A stretch of 64,000 nt of DNA from Microbacterium sp. (GCA_019510305.1 JAEKKN010000017.1:186001-250000), one strand, 5' to 3'; numbered from the stretch's first letter, positions 17,857-27,473 are shown. Notes: a model not told the origin generated them from the letters alone. Program-made: numbers and translations.

Positions 17857-18570
17857 TCAGGCGGAGTAGATGTCGAATCCGCCTGAGAACACGACGTTCT
17901 TCTCGCCGGCGCGGATGGCTTCGCTGAACCGGTTCTGCGCCGGGGGCAGCGGGCAGTTGTACTGTGCGGAGAAACCGCACGGCGGCACGAAGGCGCGGTT
18001 GAAGTCGAGCACGACCGTGCCCGCGGCGCCGAAGGCGCTGTCGTCGTCGCGGCGCACGAACAGGAAGCGGCCGGATCCGTACGTCTCGGCGCCGTTGGTG
18101 GCGTCGCCGAACACGAGCAGCAGCTGGCCGCCGTCATCGAAGGCGGCAAGGCGGTGCTCGGCGCCGTTCAGCGTGAAGGTGATGTCGCCGGGCACGACGA
18201 GTTCGCGAGTGCCTCCGTTGTCGCGGATGTGCTCGAAAGGCACGGTGCGAGAGGCCTCGACCGGCGAGAACTGCGCCTCGATCACCCATGCGGGGTCGTA
18301 GTCGAAGGTGTCGATGCTCTCGAACGCACGGATCGCGGGAGCGTCCGCGTCCCACACGCGCAACCCGTACTCGGCGGCTCCGGTCGAGATGTCGGTGCGC
18401 TCGATGGGCGTCACAGTGACGGATGCCGCGGCATCCGCCTGCTCTGCGTCGATGTCGGGTCGCTCCGCCCCTGTCCAACGGGTCTCGACGAGGGCGAGGT
18501 TGCCCGTGGGCGCGGTGACGGCGGCGCGGCGCTGTGCGCGCCAGGCGGCGTGATCTTCGGGTGCAGGCAT
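17857..18570 (-). CDS. DUF1684 family protein
   Basis: Soluble 237 aa protein with the conserved DUF1684 pattern: FDYDPAWVIEAQF in the middle, RFLFV, VVLDFNRAFVPPCGFS and NCPLPPAQNRF near the end. No signal peptide or membrane span. It lies 63 bp upstream of the peptide-binding gene on the same strand, so it is probably the first gene of that operon. The family has no established activity; being paired here with a peptide-type importer hints at a role in processing what is imported, which is a guess. Confidence 0.82.
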   Translation of the reverse strand: MPAPEDHAAWRAQRRAAVTAPTGNLALVETRWTGAERPDIDAEQADAAASVTVTPIERTDISTGAAEYGLRVWDADAPAIRAFESIDTFDYDPAWVIEAQFSPVEASRTVPFEHIRDNGGTRELVVPGDITFTLNGAEHRLAAFDDGGQLLLVFGDATNGAETYGSGRFLFVRRDDDSAFGAAGTVVLDFNRAFVPPCGFSAQYNCPLPPAQNRFSEAIRAGEKNVVFSGGFDIYSA

Positions 18571-18723
18571 GGCGGATCCATCGTAAGAAGGGAATGGGCG
18601 TCGTGGAATGTGAACGTTATTCAGCGAAACACGGTCGGCGCGTGCGCCATTCCCCGGCGGCGCGGCTGCACGGCTGCGCGTCGGGAAGACGAGGGACCGG
18701 ATGTGACGCTCGGCTGGCGCGGG

Positions 18724-19200
18724 CTAAGAGAACCAGGGAACCGCGCTGACCGGTTCGCGGCCATCATCCGCAAGCGGCGTGATGGTGAGCACGTAGCGCG
18801 GGACGCCGTCGAGCTGTCGGAGATCGACCCGGTGCCGACCCTCTGCGATCGGAAGCCGAATCGCGTAAGACGCGGTCGGGGCTTCATCGTCGAACTGCGC
18901 GGCCATCGTCAGCTGCGTGTAGTCGGTGAGCCACAGCCCTCCGTGGCCGACGTTCACAGCGCCCACCGCTTGACGCAGCACCGGAGCATCACCATGGCCA
19001 TCTGCGACTACGACGGTCTCGTTGGTGTCATACGGGCCGGGATAGGCGATGAACAGGGATTCCGCGTTCATCTGCCCTGCGAAGTGGGTGAGGAGCTGCT
19101 CGAGCTCCCAATCCTCATCGACGAAGCCACGATACGTATCGGGCGCGACGAGGCAGAAGAATCCGTCCTCATCGACGTGCAAGGCAACGGCATCGCTCAT
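18724..19200 (-). CDS. Hypothetical protein, 158 aa
   Basis: I do not recognise this protein. It is acidic and soluble, begins MSDAVALHVDEDGFFC and has no membrane span or signal peptide. The ATG at 19198-19200 was chosen because the reading frame further upstream crosses a degraded repeat and the dnaK promoter side. It stands alone, divergent from dnaK, with 153 bp of sequence without recognisable features between it and the DUF1684 gene. Codon use matches a real gene in this genome. Confidence 0.6.
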   Translation of the reverse strand: MSDAVALHVDEDGFFCLVAPDTYRGFVDEDWELEQLLTHFAGQMNAESLFIAYPGPYDTNETVVVADGHGDAPVLRQAVGAVNVGHGGLWLTDYTQLTMAAQFDDEAPTASYAIRLPIAEGRHRVDLRQLDGVPRYVLTITPLADDGREPVSAVPWFS

Positions 19201-19243
19201 GGCACCACGATAACCAAGAGCGAGACGGAGCGACGACCCCACC

Positions 19244-19272
19244 GGCCGTCGAGCGAGCACAGCGAGACAAGC
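19244..19272. repeat. Family B dispersed repeat, degraded copy
   Basis: GTCGAGCGAGCACAGCGAGA with a changed 3' end, in the 200-bp gap upstream of the dnaK promoter. Confidence 0.6.
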
Positions 19273-19301
19273 AAAGTTGAGCCGATTCATATCAACTTCT
19301 T

Positions 19302-19330
19302 TTGACAGCATCCGACCCTCGGAGTACAGT
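19302..19330 (+). promoter_or_regulatory. dnaK sigma-70-type promoter
   Basis: A -35 TTGACA at 19302-19307 and a -10 TACAGT at 19325-19330 are separated by exactly 17 bases, upstream of dnaK. The -10 abuts the HAIR operator, so bound HspR would block RNA polymerase. This is the best consensus promoter in the window. Confidence 0.85.
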
Positions 19331-19349
19331 TGAGTCATCGCGACTCAGG
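19329..19349 (+). promoter_or_regulatory. HAIR operator for HspR
   Basis: Inverted repeat TTGAGT (19330-19335), seven bases, ACTCA (19343-19347). This matches the HspR-associated inverted repeat, whose consensus is CTTGAGT-N7-ACTCAAG. It directly follows the -10 of the dnaK promoter. The operon encodes hspR as its last gene, so this gives negative autoregulation of the heat-shock operon, as known in Streptomyces and mycobacteria. Confidence 0.9.
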
Positions 19350-19400
19350 TTTCCCTGATCGCCGCAGACTTCCCGTTCCACACATACAAGGAGAGAACAC

Positions 19401-21260
19401 ATGGCACGTGCTGTTGGAATCGACCTCGGAACTACGAACTCCGTCGTCAGCGTCCTCGAGGGTGGCGAGCCGAAGGTCATCGCCAACGCCGAGGGCTTCC
19501 GCACGACCCCGTCGGTCGTCGCCTTCACGAAGGACGGCGAGGTGCTCGTCGGCGAGACGGCCAAGCGCCAGGCCGTCACCAACGTCGACCGCACCATCTC
19601 GTCGGTCAAGCGCCACATGGGCACCGACTGGAGCTTCGACGTCGACGGCAAGAAGTGGACGCCGCAGGAGATCTCCTCGCGCATCCTCATGAAGCTCAAG
19701 CGCGACGCCGAGTCGTACCTGGGCGACACGGTGACGGATGCCGTCATCACCGTTCCCGCATACTTCAACGACGCCGAGCGTCAGGCCACCAAGGAGGCCG
19801 GCGAGATCTCGGGCCTCAACGTGCTCCGCATCATCAACGAGCCCACCGCCGCCGCTCTCGCGTACGGCCTCGACAAGGGCAAGGAAGACGAGCTCATCCT
19901 CGTCTTCGACCTCGGTGGCGGAACCTTCGACGTCTCCCTCCTCGAGGTGGGCAAGGACGACGACTTCTCCACCATCCAGGTGCGCTCGACCGCCGGTGAC
20001 AACCGCCTCGGCGGCGACGACTGGGACCAGCGTCTGGTCGACTACCTGATCAAGCAGTTCAAGGAGACCACGGGCGTCGACGTCTCGGGCGACAAGATCG
20101 CCCTGCAGCGTCTCAAGGAGGCCGCCGAGCAGGCGAAGAAGGAGCTCTCCTCCTCGACCAGCACGAGCATCAACCTGCCGTACCTGTCGCTGACCGAGTC
20201 CGGCCCGGTCTCGCTCTCCGAGACGATCACCCGCGCGAAGTTCGAGGACCTCACCAAGGATCTCCTCGACCGCACCAAGAAGCCCTTCGAAGACGTCATC
20301 CGCGAGGCCGGCATCAAGGTCGCCGACATCGCGCACGTCGTCCTCGTCGGCGGCTCGACCCGCATGCCCGCCGTCGCCGAACTCGTCAAGCGCGAGGCCG
20401 GCAAGGAAGCCAACAAGGGCGTCAACCCTGACGAGGTCGTCGCCGTCGGCGCAGCCCTCCAGGCCGGTGTCCTCAAGGGCGAGCGCAAGGACGTGCTGCT
20501 GATCGACGTCACCCCGCTGAGCCTCGGCATCGAGACCAAGGGCGGCATGATGACCAAGCTCATCGAGCGCAACACGGCCATCCCGACCAAGCGCAGCGAG
20601 ACCTTCACGACGGCCGACGACAACCAGCCGTCCGTCGCGATCCAGGTCTTCCAGGGCGAGCGCGACTTCACACGCGACAACAAGCCGCTCGGCACCTTCG
20701 AGCTCACCGGTATCGCCCCGGCTCCGCGCGGCATCCCGCAGGTCGAGGTCACCTTCGACATCGACGCGAACGGCATCGTGCACGTGTCCGCCAAGGACAA
20801 GGGCACGGGCAAGGAGCAGTCGATGACGATCACCGGCGGCTCGTCGCTCAGCAAGGACGACATCGACCGCATGGTGCGCGAGGCCGAGGAGCACGCTGCA
20901 GAAGACAAGGCGCGCCGCGAAGCCGCCGAGGTCCGCAACCAGGCCGAGACGCTCGCGTACTCGATCGACAAGCTCATCTCCGAGAACGACGACAAGCTGC
21001 CCGAAGACGTGAAGACCGAGGTCAAGGCCGATGTCGACGCGCTCAAGACGGCGCTGGCCGGCGACGACGACGAGGCCGTGAAGACGGCCTTCGACAAGCT
21101 CAACCAGTCGCAGACCAAGCTCGGCGAGGCGATCTACGCGCAGTCGCAGGCGGATGCCGCAGCCGGCGCCCCCGAGGGCGCCCCCGCCGATGACAGCAGC
21201 TCCTCCGACGAGGACGTCATCGACGCAGAGGTCGTCGACGACGAGGAAGACAAGAAGTAA
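19401..21260 (+). CDS. dnaK: Hsp70 chaperone DnaK
   Basis: ATP-dependent cytoplasmic chaperone of 619 aa. The nucleotide-binding domain starts [13 protein letters not shown], with [15 protein letters not shown] near residue 170 and [12 protein letters not shown] near residue 315. The substrate-binding domain follows, then an acidic disordered tail ([17 protein letters not shown]). Length and motifs are those of a complete actinobacterial DnaK. AAGGAGAG ribosome-binding site upstream of the ATG. First gene of a tightly packed operon with only 2 bp to grpE. Also acts as HspR co-repressor in relatives. Confidence 0.98.
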   Translation: MARAVGIDLGTTNSVVSVLEGGEPKVIANAEGFRTTPSVVAFTKDGEVLVGETAKRQAVTNVDRTISSVKRHMGTDWSFDVDGKKWTPQEISSRILMKLKRDAESYLGDTVTDAVITVPAYFNDAERQATKEAGEISGLNVLRIINEPTAAALAYGLDKGKEDELILVFDLGGGTFDVSLLEVGKDDDFSTIQVRSTAGDNRLGGDDWDQRLVDYLIKQFKETTGVDVSGDKIALQRLKEAAEQAKKELSSSTSTSINLPYLSLTESGPVSLSETITRAKFEDLTKDLLDRTKKPFEDVIREAGIKVADIAHVVLVGGSTRMPAVAELVKREAGKEANKGVNPDEVVAVGAALQAGVLKGERKDVLLIDVTPLSLGIETKGGMMTKLIERNTAIPTKRSETFTTADDNQPSVAIQVFQGERDFTRDNKPLGTFELTGIAPAPRGIPQVEVTFDIDANGIVHVSAKDKGTGKEQSMTITGGSSLSKDDIDRMVREAEEHAAEDKARREAAEVRNQAETLAYSIDKLISENDDKLPEDVKTEVKADVDALKTALAGDDDEAVKTAFDKLNQSQTKLGEAIYAQSQADAAAGAPEGAPADDSSSSDEDVIDAEVVDDEEDKK

Positions 21261-21262
21261 TC

Positions 21263-21874
21263 ATGACGGACAAGAACTTCGAAGAGAACGAGGTTCCGGA
21301 GGGGTCGGATGCTCAGGCATCCGGCCCCGCGCCGCAGAACCCGGACTCCACCGAGGCCAGGGCCGCTGAGGGCTCCGATGAGGAGCTCACGGTCGACGAC
21401 ATCCTGGGCGCCGAGCAGACCGGCGAGGCCGCGGCGGAGGACGCCGTGCTCGCCGACCTCGAGTCCACGCTGCTGAACGACCTGAAGCGCCTTCAGGCCG
21501 AGTACGCGAACTACCGCCGCCGCACCGAGGAGCAGCGCCAGACCGACATCGAGCGCGCGAAGGGCGAGGCCGCCAAGGGCCTCATCCCCGTGCTCGACGA
21601 TCTGGCTCGCGCCGCCCAGCACGGTGATCTGGTCGAGGGCACCCCCTTCGCCGTGATCGCCGAGAAGGTGCGCACTGTGGTCGAGCGTCTCGGCGTCGTC
21701 TCGTACGGCGAGGCTGGCGACGAGTTCGACCCGCAGCAGCACGAAGCGATCTTCCAGCAGCCCACGCCTGGTGCGGAGAAGACGACGATCCTCGAGGTCG
21801 TCGAGGTCGGCTACCGGCTCGGCGACGTCGAGCTGCGTCCCGCGAAGGTCGTCGTCGCAGTACCTGCCGAGTAG
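21263..21874 (+). CDS. grpE: DnaK nucleotide-exchange factor GrpE
   Basis: Releases ADP from DnaK. The 203 aa protein has a long acidic, low-complexity N-terminus (about 70 residues), then the coiled-coil region [20 protein letters not shown], and the C-terminal beta domain with [16 protein letters not shown] and [18 protein letters not shown], which are the GrpE signature parts. Starts 2 bp after dnaK and is followed by dnaJ after 7 bp. Confidence 0.96.
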   Translation: MTDKNFEENEVPEGSDAQASGPAPQNPDSTEARAAEGSDEELTVDDILGAEQTGEAAAEDAVLADLESTLLNDLKRLQAEYANYRRRTEEQRQTDIERAKGEAAKGLIPVLDDLARAAQHGDLVEGTPFAVIAEKVRTVVERLGVVSYGEAGDEFDPQQHEAIFQQPTPGAEKTTILEVVEVGYRLGDVELRPAKVVVAVPAE

Positions 21875-21881
21875 GGGACAG

Positions 21882-22862
21882 ATGGCTAGCCAGGATTGGT
21901 TCGACAAGGACTTCTACAAGACCCTCGGGGTCACGAAGGACGTCAGCGACGCCGATCTCAAGAAGACCTATCGCAAGCTCGCGCGGAAGTACCACCCCGA
22001 TTCCAATCAGGGCGATGCGGCCGCCGAGGCGAAGTTCAAGGAGATCAGCGAGGCCTACTCGGTGCTGTCGGATGCCGAACAGCGCAAGGAGTACGACGAG
22101 ATCCGCGCGATGGGCTCTGGCGCCCGCTTCACCGCGGGTGGTCAGGGCGCGGGCGGCTTCGAAGACGTCTTCAGCCGGTTCGGGCAGCAGGGTCGCGGAC
22201 AGAGCGCCGATTTCGAGGACATCTTCTCGATGTTCAACCAGGGCGGCGGAGGCTTCGGCTCCGGCGGTTTCGGGCGGACCTCGGGCGGATTCCGCGGATA
22301 CGGAGGCCCGCAGCGCGGCGCCGACGTCACCGCGCGCACGACGCTGGACTTCACGACCGCCGTGCAGGGAGAGACCATCACCCTGCAGGGCGAGGACGGC
22401 AAGCCCTTCAAGGTGAAGATCCCGGCCGGCGTTGCAGACGGGCAGAAGATCAAGCTGCGCGGACGCGGACGGCCCTCGCCGGACGGCGGTGAGAACGGCG
22501 ACATCGTCGTGCAGATCGCCGTCAAGCCGCACCCGGTCTTCACCCGCGACGGGCTCAACCTCCGCGTCGTGGTCCCGGTGACCTTCACCGAGGCCGCGCT
22601 CGGCGCGACGATCGAGGTCCCCACGCTGGGCAGCGACACGGTCAAGCTCCGTGTCGCCCCCGGCACGCCTTCGGGTCGCGTGCTGCGCGTCAAGGGTCGC
22701 GGCGTCACCACGACCAAGGGGTCGGGCGACCTGCTCGCCGAACTCCAGATCGCGGTGCCCTCGCACCTCGACGAGGCAGCCCGCGAGGCGCTCGAGAAGT
22801 TCCACGAGCTGGAGCCCGACGAGAACCCGCGGGCCGACCTGATGGCGAAGGCCCGGCGATGA
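21882..22862 (+). CDS. dnaJ: DnaJ-type co-chaperone without zinc finger
   Basis: Stimulates DnaK ATP hydrolysis. The 326 aa protein has the J-domain with the HPD motif ([10 protein letters not shown], near residue 40), a long G/F-rich linker (residues about 85-145), then the C-terminal substrate domains [18 protein letters not shown]. The CxxCxGxG zinc-finger repeats of class I DnaJ are absent, so it is a class II J-protein, as is usual for the dnaK-linked copy in actinobacteria. The ATG at 21882-21884 follows a GGGGA ribosome-binding site; frames starting further upstream lie inside grpE. Confidence 0.94.
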   Translation: MASQDWFDKDFYKTLGVTKDVSDADLKKTYRKLARKYHPDSNQGDAAAEAKFKEISEAYSVLSDAEQRKEYDEIRAMGSGARFTAGGQGAGGFEDVFSRFGQQGRGQSADFEDIFSMFNQGGGGFGSGGFGRTSGGFRGYGGPQRGADVTARTTLDFTTAVQGETITLQGEDGKPFKVKIPAGVADGQKIKLRGRGRPSPDGGENGDIVVQIAVKPHPVFTRDGLNLRVVVPVTFTEAALGATIEVPTLGSDTVKLRVAPGTPSGRVLRVKGRGVTTTKGSGDLLAELQIAVPSHLDEAAREALEKFHELEPDENPRADLMAKARR

Positions 22863-22889
22863 CGACCGGGCTCTGTGCGGGTGAGTCCG

Positions 22890-23321
22890 ATGGCTGAACG
22901 ACAGGGCATGGATGCCGACACCCCGGTGTTCGCGATCGCCGTCGCCGCCGAGCTCGCCGGCATGCACCCGCAGACGCTGCGTCAGTACGACCGGATCGGC
23001 CTCGTGGTCCCCGGTCGTACGACCGGCGGATCGCGGCGCTATTCGACCCGCAACATCGAACAGTTGCGCGAGGTCGCCCAGCTGTCGTCCGAGGGCATGA
23101 GCCTGCCGGCGATCGCCCGGCTGCTCGACTTGGAGGACGAGAACCGGATGCTGCGCCGGCAGGTCTCGGGTCTCGAGGCCGCATTGCGCGCCGAACGGGA
23201 GAACCGCCCTGGCGTCCGCGTGTTCGCCGCCGGGTCGGCCGGCGTCGTGCCCGTGCCGAACGGCCGGCGCATCCGCCGCTCCACCGAGATCGTCCTGTGG
23301 GATCCGCGCGCCCGCGACTGA
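22890..23321 (+). CDS. hspR: Heat-shock repressor HspR (MerR family)
   Basis: MerR-type repressor of 143 aa that binds HAIR sites. The helix-turn-helix region is VAAELAGMHPQTLRQYDRIGLV, followed by TTGGSRRYSTRNIEQLREV, and then a short coiled coil (EDENRMLRRQVSGLEAAL). I chose the ATG at 22890 (MAERQGMD); a GTG 15 bases earlier and an ATG 18 bases later are possible. It is the fourth gene of the dnaK operon, whose promoter carries a HAIR site, so the loop is closed within this window. Confidence 0.95.
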   Translation: MAERQGMDADTPVFAIAVAAELAGMHPQTLRQYDRIGLVVPGRTTGGSRRYSTRNIEQLREVAQLSSEGMSLPAIARLLDLEDENRMLRRQVSGLEAALRAERENRPGVRVFAAGSAGVVPVPNGRRIRRSTEIVLWDPRARD

Positions 23322-23388
23322 CATCACCCTCGGAGTGCAATGGGGTCGTTGGGGCGCAGCAGGGCGAGCGCGGTATCGTTGCGTCACG

Positions 23389-24756
23389 ATGAGGATGACG
23401 CGTCGCACTCTGCTGGTCGGCGCCGGAGCCGGCGTGATCGGGGTGCTTCTCGCCTCGTGCACTCCCGAGCCGGCGCCCACACCCACGCCTGATCGCACTC
23501 CCTCGCCGACCCCGACCGGCGACAGCCTCGCCCCGATCGCCTTCGCTCGCAGCGCATGGTCGACCGACCCGTCAGCCCTTGGTGCGGCGAGCTTCACTCC
23601 GGTCGGCGTTCAGAGCGCCGCTCGTGACGCGCTCGCGACACCGGTCCGCGACCGCCTGTTCTTCGCCGGTGAGGCGACCGATGCCGATGCACCGGGGACC
23701 ATGGCCGGAGCGCTCCGCTCCGGCACCCGCGCGGCCGAGGAACTGCTGGCCGCAGCCGGCGCAGGAGAGCGCGTGGCGATCGTCGGCGCCGGACTCGCAG
23801 GAGCCGCCGCCGCCTCACGCCTCGCCGCGACGGGTCTCGCGCTCACGGTGTTCGAATCGCGCGATCGCACCGGGGGCCGAATCCAGAGCGTGGTCGACGA
23901 CGAGCGATGGCCCGTGCCCGCGCAGCTCGGCGGCTGGCTCATCGGCGCCGACGACACCGAGCTCGGCGAACAGCTGAACGCGCTCGACATCCGCACAGCG
24001 GTCCTCGAGAGCGCTCTGTGGAGGTCGCCCGACGGCGTTGTCGACGCGCCGTCGAGCCAGGCGGTCATCGACGCGATCGCTGCGGCCGAGGCGCTCCCGG
24101 CCGACGTCCCTCTGGCGCAGGCGCTCGCCGATGCCGGCGCCGACCCCGCAGAACCGGGGCTCGCGGCGCTGCTCGCCTACGTCGCAGCATCCGCCGGGTC
24201 CGACCCCGATCAGGCGTCGTCGTGGTTCCCGCCCACGCTGCCGCCCGACACCCGCACGGCCGTGCTCGGCGACCTCGGCGCAGTGCTCGCGCAGCTCGTC
24301 GACGGCGTCAGGGTGAGCCTGTCATCGGCCGTCTCGCGCGTCGCCTATGACGATGCGGGCGTGAGCCTCGGCATCGCCACCGGCGAGTCGCTGTCGTTCG
24401 ACCGCGTCATCATCACGGTTCCGCTCGGGGTGCTGCAGAGCGACGGCATCGAGTTCGCGCCCAAGCTGCCGTTCGCGCAGCGCGGGGCGATCGCCGACCT
24501 CGGCATGGGCTTCATCGAGACCGTCTGGCTGCGTTTCGACGAGCCGCTCGTCGACACGGATGCCACCATCTGGCATGCGGTCGGCGCAGAGCAGACGATC
24601 CGCACCTGGTTCAACCTCGCACCCGTCACGGGAGACGCGATCCTCGTCGGGATCGTCGGGGGCGCCGACGCCGCCGAGTTCGCAGCGCTCGACGACGAGG
24701 CCGCTCAGGCCGCGGCCATGGCCGCGCTGGCGCCGTTCATGCAGCCGATCGCCTGA
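23389..24756 (+). CDS. Flavin amine oxidase with circularly permuted motif order, Tat lipoprotein
   Basis: Exported 455 aa protein related to flavin monoamine/polyamine oxidases. The N-terminus is a twin-arginine signal with a lipobox (MTRRTLLVGAGA...LLASC) and a Pro/Thr-rich linker. The part that is normally C-terminal comes next: WSTDPSALGAASF, then DRLFFAGEATDADAPGTMAG with GEAT at residues 94-97. Only afterwards comes the normal N-terminal FAD motif VAIVGAGLAGAAAASRLAA (from residue 129) with ESRDRTGGRIQ. The protein ends at LAPFMQPIA, just where the moved segment would normally continue. So motif order is permuted within one intact frame. Substrate unknown. A TATCGT element ten bases before the ATG suggests a leaderless mRNA. 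The 3' end overlaps the convergent gene by 20 bp. Confidence 0.85.
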   Translation: MRMTRRTLLVGAGAGVIGVLLASCTPEPAPTPTPDRTPSPTPTGDSLAPIAFARSAWSTDPSALGAASFTPVGVQSAARDALATPVRDRLFFAGEATDADAPGTMAGALRSGTRAAEELLAAAGAGERVAIVGAGLAGAAAASRLAATGLALTVFESRDRTGGRIQSVVDDERWPVPAQLGGWLIGADDTELGEQLNALDIRTAVLESALWRSPDGVVDAPSSQAVIDAIAAAEALPADVPLAQALADAGADPAEPGLAALLAYVAASAGSDPDQASSWFPPTLPPDTRTAVLGDLGAVLAQLVDGVRVSLSSAVSRVAYDDAGVSLGIATGESLSFDRVIITVPLGVLQSDGIEFAPKLPFAQRGAIADLGMGFIETVWLRFDEPLVDTDATIWHAVGAEQTIRTWFNLAPVTGDAILVGIVGGADAAEFAALDDEAAQAAAMAALAPFMQPIA

Positions 24757-25375
24757 TCTGCGGCATCCGGCTGATCAGCACCAGCACGCACGCCACGAGC
24801 GCGAAGATCGACAGCGCCACGGCACTCGTGAGGAGGAATTCGGGCATCCCCGACACCTGCCGCGGGTCGAGGAAGTAGTACGGATACCAGCCGACGAGCG
24901 GCCCCCGCCACATCGTCACTCCGCCCCACGCGAGAGGGAAGAGCAGCGACCACGGCACGATCCACCACGACACCCGGCGGTGGCCGGGTGTGAGCACCCA
25001 GGCGATCGCCGTGCAGGCGGGAAGCCAGAAGTGCAGCACCTGATCGGACCAGGGCACATCGACGCGGATGCCGCGGAGCCCGGCCTGCCAGACGATCAAG
25101 GCGAAGGCGAGCCCGGCCGTGATGGTCCAGGTCAGCACGAGGGCGAGAGCGATCGTGAACCAGCGTGGGTCAGTCGCTCGCGTGAACGCGAGTGCAGTGC
25201 CGACCAGCAGCACGACCACGAGCGCGCAGTTCGATTCGACCGTCAGATACGCGAAGAAGTTCTCGCCCGCGGTCGTCCGTGAGCTGAGCCCCCAGAACAG
25301 CCGGTGCACGAGCGCGATCGTGCACACGATCGCCGCGGTGGCGCGCAAGGCGCCGAAGACCGCTCGTGCCCGCAC
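24737..25375 (-). CDS. Pr6Pr-like integral membrane protein
   Basis: About 212 aa with six predicted membrane spans. Landmarks are RLFWGLSSRTTAGENFFAYLTVESN and VLHFWLPACTAIAWVLTPGHRRVSWW, which match the Pr6Pr (FAR-17a/AIG1-like) family of unknown function. I chose GTG at 25373-25375; the frame is open up to an ATG at 25469-25471, but that stretch is low complexity and contains a perfect hairpin. Tail-to-tail with the amine oxidase, overlapping by 20 bp. Confidence 0.7.
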   Translation of the reverse strand: MRARAVFGALRATAAIVCTIALVHRLFWGLSSRTTAGENFFAYLTVESNCALVVVLLVGTALAFTRATDPRWFTIALALVLTWTITAGLAFALIVWQAGLRGIRVDVPWSDQVLHFWLPACTAIAWVLTPGHRRVSWWIVPWSLLFPLAWGGVTMWRGPLVGWYPYYFLDPRQVSGMPEFLLTSAVALSIFALVACVLVLISRMPQIRRSAA

Positions 25376-25415
25376 TGTCTCGCCGTTCCCTTTCCGCGCG
25401 GATGCCGCGCCACCC

Positions 25416-25435
25416 GGCGAGTCTACGGACTCGCC
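25416..25435. repeat. Perfect 8-bp stem hairpin upstream of the Pr6Pr-like gene
   Basis: GGCGAGTC, loop TACG, GACTCGCC. It sits in the 155-bp region between the two divergent genes starting at 25375 and 25531. No U-tract. It may be a regulatory hairpin or a mobile short repeat; nothing else recognisable is present in this gap except an AGGAG site before the permease gene. Confidence 0.5.
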
Positions 25436-25530
25436 CTGAGCGGGGCCGCGTGACCGCCCTCGCAGAAGCACAGTTCTCGACAGGTTTCAAGCCCCGAGCG
25501 AGATCCGAGGAGCGCTTCTAGAGTCCCGAC

Positions 25531-26496
25531 ATGTCACTCCGTACTCTGCGTGCCCGCGACCCCGAGAAGAGTCTCGAGCGCGCGCGACGGGGCAAGACGG
25601 GCTACGACCGCAGAGAGGCGCTGGCCGGCTATCTCTTCATCTCGCCCTGGATCATCGGCTTCCTCGTGTTCACCGCGGGAGCGATGATCTACAGCCTCGT
25701 CATCTCCTTCTCGAGCTACAACCTCGCCACCGGCGCCGCCCGCCCGATCGGCTTCGCGAACTACGCCAACCTGTTCGACGACCCCCGGGTCGCGACGTCG
25801 CTGGCGAACACCCTCTTCTACGCCGTGATGGCGGTGCCCCTGGAGATCGCCGTGGCGCTCGGTCTGGCCCTGCTGCTCGCCGGGGTGCGCCGAGGGGCGG
25901 GCGTCTTCCGCACCCTCTACTACCTGCCGAAGATGACGCCGGCCGTCGCCACGGCCTCGATGTTCTTCCTCCTGCTCAACGGGAACACGGGCGCGGTGAA
26001 CCAGTTCCTGCGGCTGTTCGGCATCAACGGTCCGCAGTGGCTCGTCGATCCGGCGTGGATCAAGCCGAGCATCGTGCTGATGACCCTGTGGACGGTCGCC
26101 GGCACGATGGTGATCTTCCTGGCCGCACTCAAGAACGTTCCGGTCGAGCTCTACGAAGTCGCCTCCCTCGACGGGGCGGGGGCGGTGCGCAGGTTCTTCG
26201 CCATCACGCTCCCCATGATCTCCGGGGCGATGTTCTTCAACGTCATCGTCCTGTCGATCGCGGCGTTCCAGGTGTTCGACCAGGCATACGTCCTGTTCTG
26301 GCGGGACCAGAGCAACTCCTCGCCGGAGGCCTCGCTGTTCTACGCGATCTACCTCTTCCAGCAGGCGTTCCGGCAGTTCGACTTCGGGTTCGCGGCCGCG
26401 ATGGCCTGGCTGCTGTTCGTGATCATCCTCGTCATCACCATGGTTCAGGTGAAGTTCGGCAACCGCTTCGTGTACTACGAGGGGGAGCAGCGATGA
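25531..26496 (+). CDS. Sugar ABC transporter permease (MalF/UgpA type)
   Basis: Inner-membrane permease of 321 aa, carbohydrate uptake family 1. Hydrophilic N-terminus, then about six spans starting LAGYLFISPWIIGFLVF. The EAA coupling loop is VASLDGAGAVRRFFAITLPMI. First gene of a three-gene set (permease, permease, binding protein). No ATPase is nearby, as usual for actinobacteria, which share an MsiK-like ATPase. No copy of either LacI-type operator of this window lies upstream. Substrate unknown. Confidence 0.88.
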   Translation: MSLRTLRARDPEKSLERARRGKTGYDRREALAGYLFISPWIIGFLVFTAGAMIYSLVISFSSYNLATGAARPIGFANYANLFDDPRVATSLANTLFYAVMAVPLEIAVALGLALLLAGVRRGAGVFRTLYYLPKMTPAVATASMFFLLLNGNTGAVNQFLRLFGINGPQWLVDPAWIKPSIVLMTLWTVAGTMVIFLAALKNVPVELYEVASLDGAGAVRRFFAITLPMISGAMFFNVIVLSIAAFQVFDQAYVLFWRDQSNSSPEASLFYAIYLFQQAFRQFDFGFAAAMAWLLFVIILVITMVQVKFGNRFVYYEGEQR

Positions 26497-27473
26497 GCAC
26501 GACCTATCGCCCGCTTCCGCCCTCGGCGGGGCCGGATCCGGAACTCGACACCGTCCTGGTCACGGTTCCGCGCGATCCGCATCGTCGGTCGCGCCGGGTG
26601 TTGCGGCTTCGTCGCGCTCGCGGCGCGCGCACCGGCGGGTTCGCCGGTCGCGTGATCCGCGCGGTCGCGCTGCTCGCGTTCTCGGTGCTCTTCCTGTATC
26701 CGTTCGCCTGGCTTCTCGCTGCGAGCCTCAAGCCCCGTGGGGAGGTCTTCGACAACGCGCTGATCCCGAAGACCTTCACCCCGCAGAACTACGCCGAGGT
26801 GTGGGAGCAGCTGCCGCTGCTGAGCTGGCTGTGGAACAGCGTCGCCATCGCGCTCCTCGCTGCCGGTGCCGTGGCGGTGTCGAGCTCGATCGTCGCCTTC
26901 GGCTTCGCGTACTTCCGTTTCCCGGGGCGCGGTCTGCTGTTCGGACTCGTGCTGGCGACCATGATGCTGCCGGGCGCGGTCACGATGATCCCGATCTACC
27001 TCATCTGGAAGCAGACCGGGATGCTGGGCACGTGGGTGCCGCTGTGGGGCATGAACCTGTTCGGCTCGGCGTTCTACATCTTCCTGCAACGGCAGTTCTT
27101 CCTGGGCCTGCCGCGCGAGCTGTTCGAGGCGGCGCGTCTGGACGGCGCGAGCTACTGGGGGCTGTTCTGGCGCATCGCGATGCCGCTCTCGGTGCCGTCG
27201 TTCGTGATCGTGTTCCTGTTCGAGTTCCAGGCCAGCTGGAACAACCTGCAGGCCGCGCTGATCTACCTCAACGCGGGTTCGCCCGAAGACTTCACGGCCC
27301 CTCTCGGAATCGCGTACGCGATGACGAAGTACAGCCCGACTGCCGGCGGTCACGGCGACTACCAGTACGTGATGGTCGCGTCCCTGCTCGTCACGCTGCC
27401 CATGCTGATCCTCTTCGCCTTCGGGCAGAGGTACTTCATCGAAGGCGTCGCGACGCAGGGGCGCAAGGGATGA
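26493..27473 (+). CDS. Sugar ABC transporter permease (MalG/UgpE type)
   Basis: Second permease of 326 aa, starting MSTTYRPLPPSAGP with a long basic, Arg-rich N-terminal tail (about 55 residues) before the first span. The coupling loop is EAARLDGASYWGLFWRIAMPL. ATGA overlap with the first permease gives coupled translation. The stop is inside the start region of the binding-protein gene. Confidence 0.88.
   Translation: MSTTYRPLPPSAGPDPELDTVLVTVPRDPHRRSRRVLRLRRARGARTGGFAGRVIRAVALLAFSVLFLYPFAWLLAASLKPRGEVFDNALIPKTFTPQNYAEVWEQLPLLSWLWNSVAIALLAAGAVAVSSSIVAFGFAYFRFPGRGLLFGLVLATMMLPGAVTMIPIYLIWKQTGMLGTWVPLWGMNLFGSAFYIFLQRQFFLGLPRELFEAARLDGASYWGLFWRIAMPLSVPSFVIVFLFEFQASWNNLQAALIYLNAGSPEDFTAPLGIAYAMTKYSPTAGGHGDYQYVMVASLLVTLPMLILFAFGQRYFIEGVATQGRKG

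Noticed and set aside
24737..24756. 20-bp overlap of the amine oxidase and the Pr6Pr-like gene taken as a frameshift sign
   Set aside because: Convergent tail overlap is harmless, and the amine oxidase end matches the permutation point.
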